Below are positions 62,456 through 64,000 of a DNA stretch of 64,000 nucleotides, piece after piece (position 1 is the first letter of the stretch; the number at the start of each line of letters is the position of its first letter). The notes below the pieces were generated by a model that was not told the DNA's origin, did not search any database, and saw nothing but the letters and a program-made list of their open reading frames with translations. The translations under genes and the position numbers were made by a program. Source of the DNA: Caulobacter sp. SL161 (lineage in GTDB: Bacteria > Pseudomonadota > Alphaproteobacteria > Caulobacterales > Caulobacteraceae); assembly GCF_026672375.1 (NCBI RefSeq), contig NZ_JAPPRA010000001.1, positions 434,001 to 498,000 on the forward strand. Reading direction: 5' to 3'.

Positions 62456-63304
62456 ATGATCGGCGTCTTTGACTCTGGCGTGGGCGGCCTCTCGGTCCAC
62501 CGCGCCCTCGTGCAACGTCTGCCCCAGGCGGACTTCACCTATCTGGCCGACCAGGCCAATGCGCCCTACGGCGTGCGCACCGGCGAGGACATCGTCGAGC
62601 TGACCAAGGCCGGCTGCGTGCGCCTGTTCGAGCGGGGCGCCAACCTTGTGGTCCTGGCCTGCAACACCGCCTCGGCCATCGCCCTGCGCCGCCTGCAGCA
62701 GACCTGGCTGCCCGGCTATCGCAAGGCGATCGGCCGTCCGGTCAACATCCTGGGCATCATCGTGCCGACCATCGAAAAGGCCACGGGCCTGCCCTGGGAG
62801 CACGAGGCCGAGCGCCGCGGTGAGATGGTCCAGGCCCTGGACATCCTGGGCGTCTTCGCCACCCAGGCCACGGTGCGCTCGCGCGTCTACGAGATCGAGA
62901 TCGACAAGCGCAAGCAGGACCTGGCGGTGTTCTCCGAGGCCTGCCCGGGCCTGGTCCCGCTGATCGAGGGCGACGCCAGCGTCGTCGAGATCGCCAAGGC
63001 GGTGGAGGGCCACGTCCAGGCGCTCAAGACCCGCATCGGCCGCCATCCCGACCGCGTCGTGCTGGGCTGCACCCACTACGAGATCATCGCCGACATCTTC
63101 CGCGCCGCCCTGCCGGCGGGAACCCCGCTGATCCAGCAGCCGGCGGCCACGGCTGAGGGCCTGGCCCTCTATCTGGAGCGCCACCCCGAATATGATCCGG
63201 GAACCGGCGCGAGCCGCGTGTTCCTGACGACCGGAACGCCCGGCCCACAAAACGGCCTGGTCCAGAGCTTCTGGGGCGCCCCGCTGGCGTTCGAGGCGGC
63301 TTAG
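62456..63304 (+). CDS. murI: Glutamate racemase
   Basis: A 282-residue cofactor-independent racemase making D-glutamate for peptidoglycan. Catalytic Cys69 lies in LACNTAS and Cys205 in LGCTHYE; the start GVFDSGVGGLSV has the essential Asp and Ser. It has its own short promoter gap (122 bp) from the divergent TraB gene. An extended intergenic stretch with repeats follows. Confidence 0.94.
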   Translation: MIGVFDSGVGGLSVHRALVQRLPQADFTYLADQANAPYGVRTGEDIVELTKAGCVRLFERGANLVVLACNTASAIALRRLQQTWLPGYRKAIGRPVNILGIIVPTIEKATGLPWEHEAERRGEMVQALDILGVFATQATVRSRVYEIEIDKRKQDLAVFSEACPGLVPLIEGDASVVEIAKAVEGHVQALKTRIGRHPDRVVLGCTHYEIIADIFRAALPAGTPLIQQPAATAEGLALYLERHPEYDPGTGASRVFLTTGTPGPQNGLVQSFWGAPLAFEAA

Positions 63305-63371
63305 GGCGCGAGCAGGTCCGCTTTCGGCGGCGATGGCGGAGACGGGTTTCGACCCTTGGCGGACACTCGGA

Positions 63372-63486
63372 AAATCCTCCCCCCAGAGGGGGAGGAGGCC
63401 GAAGGCCGGAGGGGGAAGTGCTGCCGAGCCGGCTTCTTCCCCCTCCGTCGGCTTCGCCGACACCTCCCCCGCTAGGGGGAGGATTT
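63372..63486. repeat. Intergenic palindromic repeat (CCTCCCC family), copy 3
   Basis: AAATCCTCCCCC (63372-63383) and GGGGGAGGATTT (63475-63486) are perfect terminal inverted repeats. Inner parts contain GGCCGAAGGCC and GTCGGCTTCGCCGAC hairpins. Same family as 2116-2234 and 4424-4546. Confidence 0.8.
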
Positions 63487-63932
63487 GGTCCCCATTCCAC
63501 CCTTGGGCGACATCCGGAACGTCCGATATCGGGCGATGCCGTCTAAGGGTTCAATGCGCCCCTGACGCGGGCCAACAGCAATTCCCCCCGCTCGATGGGC
63601 GAACAACGCCTCGGTGAATAGACATGTTTACGGGGATTGGCGGGCGTGAACGCTCGGAATTGGCGGGGCGGAAGTCAACAAAATCAACGCCTTCTCACTT
63701 TTACGCGCCAACTTATCCTCCGCGCTGGAGCCACCCCCATAATCATAGCCATCCCCGTCGCGGGGGAGGGCGTTTGGATCCGGCCCAATACGGCGGCGGG
63801 GCTAGGTTGAGCGGGGCCGCGTGGCCTCGAAGCGGTTTCGACCGGGGTCTGTTCGTTGGATAGATCCGGGACCTCGGAAGAAGCCGCAGAGAGGCGAGCG
63901 CGGAGCGACAGGGCGGTGATCGTACAAGCCGC
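63487..63932. other. Long intergenic stretch without a recognised gene
   Basis: About 450 bp between the repeat and a minus-strand gene end. It is less GC-rich around 63660-63760 (TCAACAAAATCAACGCC, ATAATCATAGCC). Open frames here lack coding character. I see no tRNA, rRNA or known riboswitch pattern; an unrecognised RNA or promoter region is possible. Confidence 0.4.
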
Positions 63933-64000
63933 CTATCGTGGATCGTCGGGCTGGACACGGATGTAGCCGCTCCAGTTGATCCGCGCCCGTCCGGGGGCTC
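63933..64000 (-). CDS. C-terminal end of an unidentified protein (runs off the right edge)
   Basis: On the minus strand a frame open to the window edge ends with TAG at 63933-63935. The 21 visible residues, APGRARINWSGYIRVQPDDP plus Arg, have normal codon use for this genome and look like a protein terminus. Too short to name a family. Confidence 0.4.
   Translation of the reverse strand, partial: APGRARINWSGYIRVQPDDPR

Noticed and set aside
63624..63863. 79-codon frame in the right-hand intergenic region
   Set aside because: Composition is erratic (His/Pro/Arg clusters), there is no ribosome site, and it does not resemble a protein.

Overview
The window is a 64 kb GC-rich stretch of an alphaproteobacterial chromosome, almost certainly Caulobacter crescentus/vibrioides or a very close relative. 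The decisive marker is a 457-residue coiled-coil protein at 59309-60682 that I recognise as crescentin (CreS), which gives Caulobacter its curved shape. An HfsK-type holdfast acetyltransferase lies ten genes before it. The dense, short-gap gene layout, ATGA/GTGA start-stop overlaps, leaderless-looking starts and several families of intergenic palindromic repeats fit the same organism. I saw no prophage, insertion sequence, CRISPR array, rRNA or tRNA. The region is mainly core housekeeping chromosome.

Layout from left to right. 1-5 kb: tail of an ArgE-type deacetylase, a family 2 glycosyltransferase divergent from rfbC (dTDP-rhamnose epimerase), an alpha/beta hydrolase, an ACT-domain threonine dehydratase and an FKBP lipoprotein. 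5-16 kb: galU, queG, a glutathione transferase, hldE, a cation-efflux protein, a citrate synthase divergent from an unusual helix-turn-helix/citrate-synthase fusion, a ligase-associated exonuclease, two hotdog thioesterases, a 32-residue hydrophobic peptide gene and a histone-deacetylase-like protein. 16-26 kb: tesB, Nudix, the ffh-rpsP-rimM run, mdh, and a mesaconyl-CoA-hydratase/HIT pair facing a malyl-CoA-lyase-like gene. 26-33.6 kb: thpR, an aldo-keto reductase, a BI-1-like membrane protein, a 525-bp gene-free stretch with two tandem paralogous structured RNA units, DUF1223 and acnA. 33.7-38.4 kb: cytochrome c maturation genes ccmA, ccmB and ccmCDG, with ccmB broken by an apparent one-base deletion and the set interrupted by two unrelated genes. 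38-47 kb: small secreted or hypothetical proteins, a MarR regulator, yciB, ftsY, a TRIC-like channel, terB-like and terC genes, mtaB and dapF. 47-52 kb: two tandem S9 peptidases and hfsK. 52-64 kb: a DUF2218/YqjI-like metal-responsive pair with a striking operator, a complete mlaA-C-D-E-F lipid transport operon, oxyR and ahpD, creS, an SRPBCC protein, a TraB/GumN protein and murI.

The functional groups are protein export and translation (ffh, ftsY, rpsP, rimM), envelope lipid asymmetry (mla), cell wall (murI, dapF), periplasmic redox and haem (ccm, DUF1223), central carbon (mdh, acnA, citrate synthases, C5-acyl-CoA enzymes), oxidative stress (oxyR, ahpD) and cell shape/adhesion (creS, hfsK). 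The most interesting unexplained signals are the tandem C-rich hairpin RNAs at 29.57-29.98 kb, the DNA-binding citrate-synthase pseudoenzyme with its AT-rich operator, the ccmB frameshift, the perfect 13-bp inverted repeat before the YqjI-like gene, and the hairpin-flanked small peptide gene at 14.97 kb.
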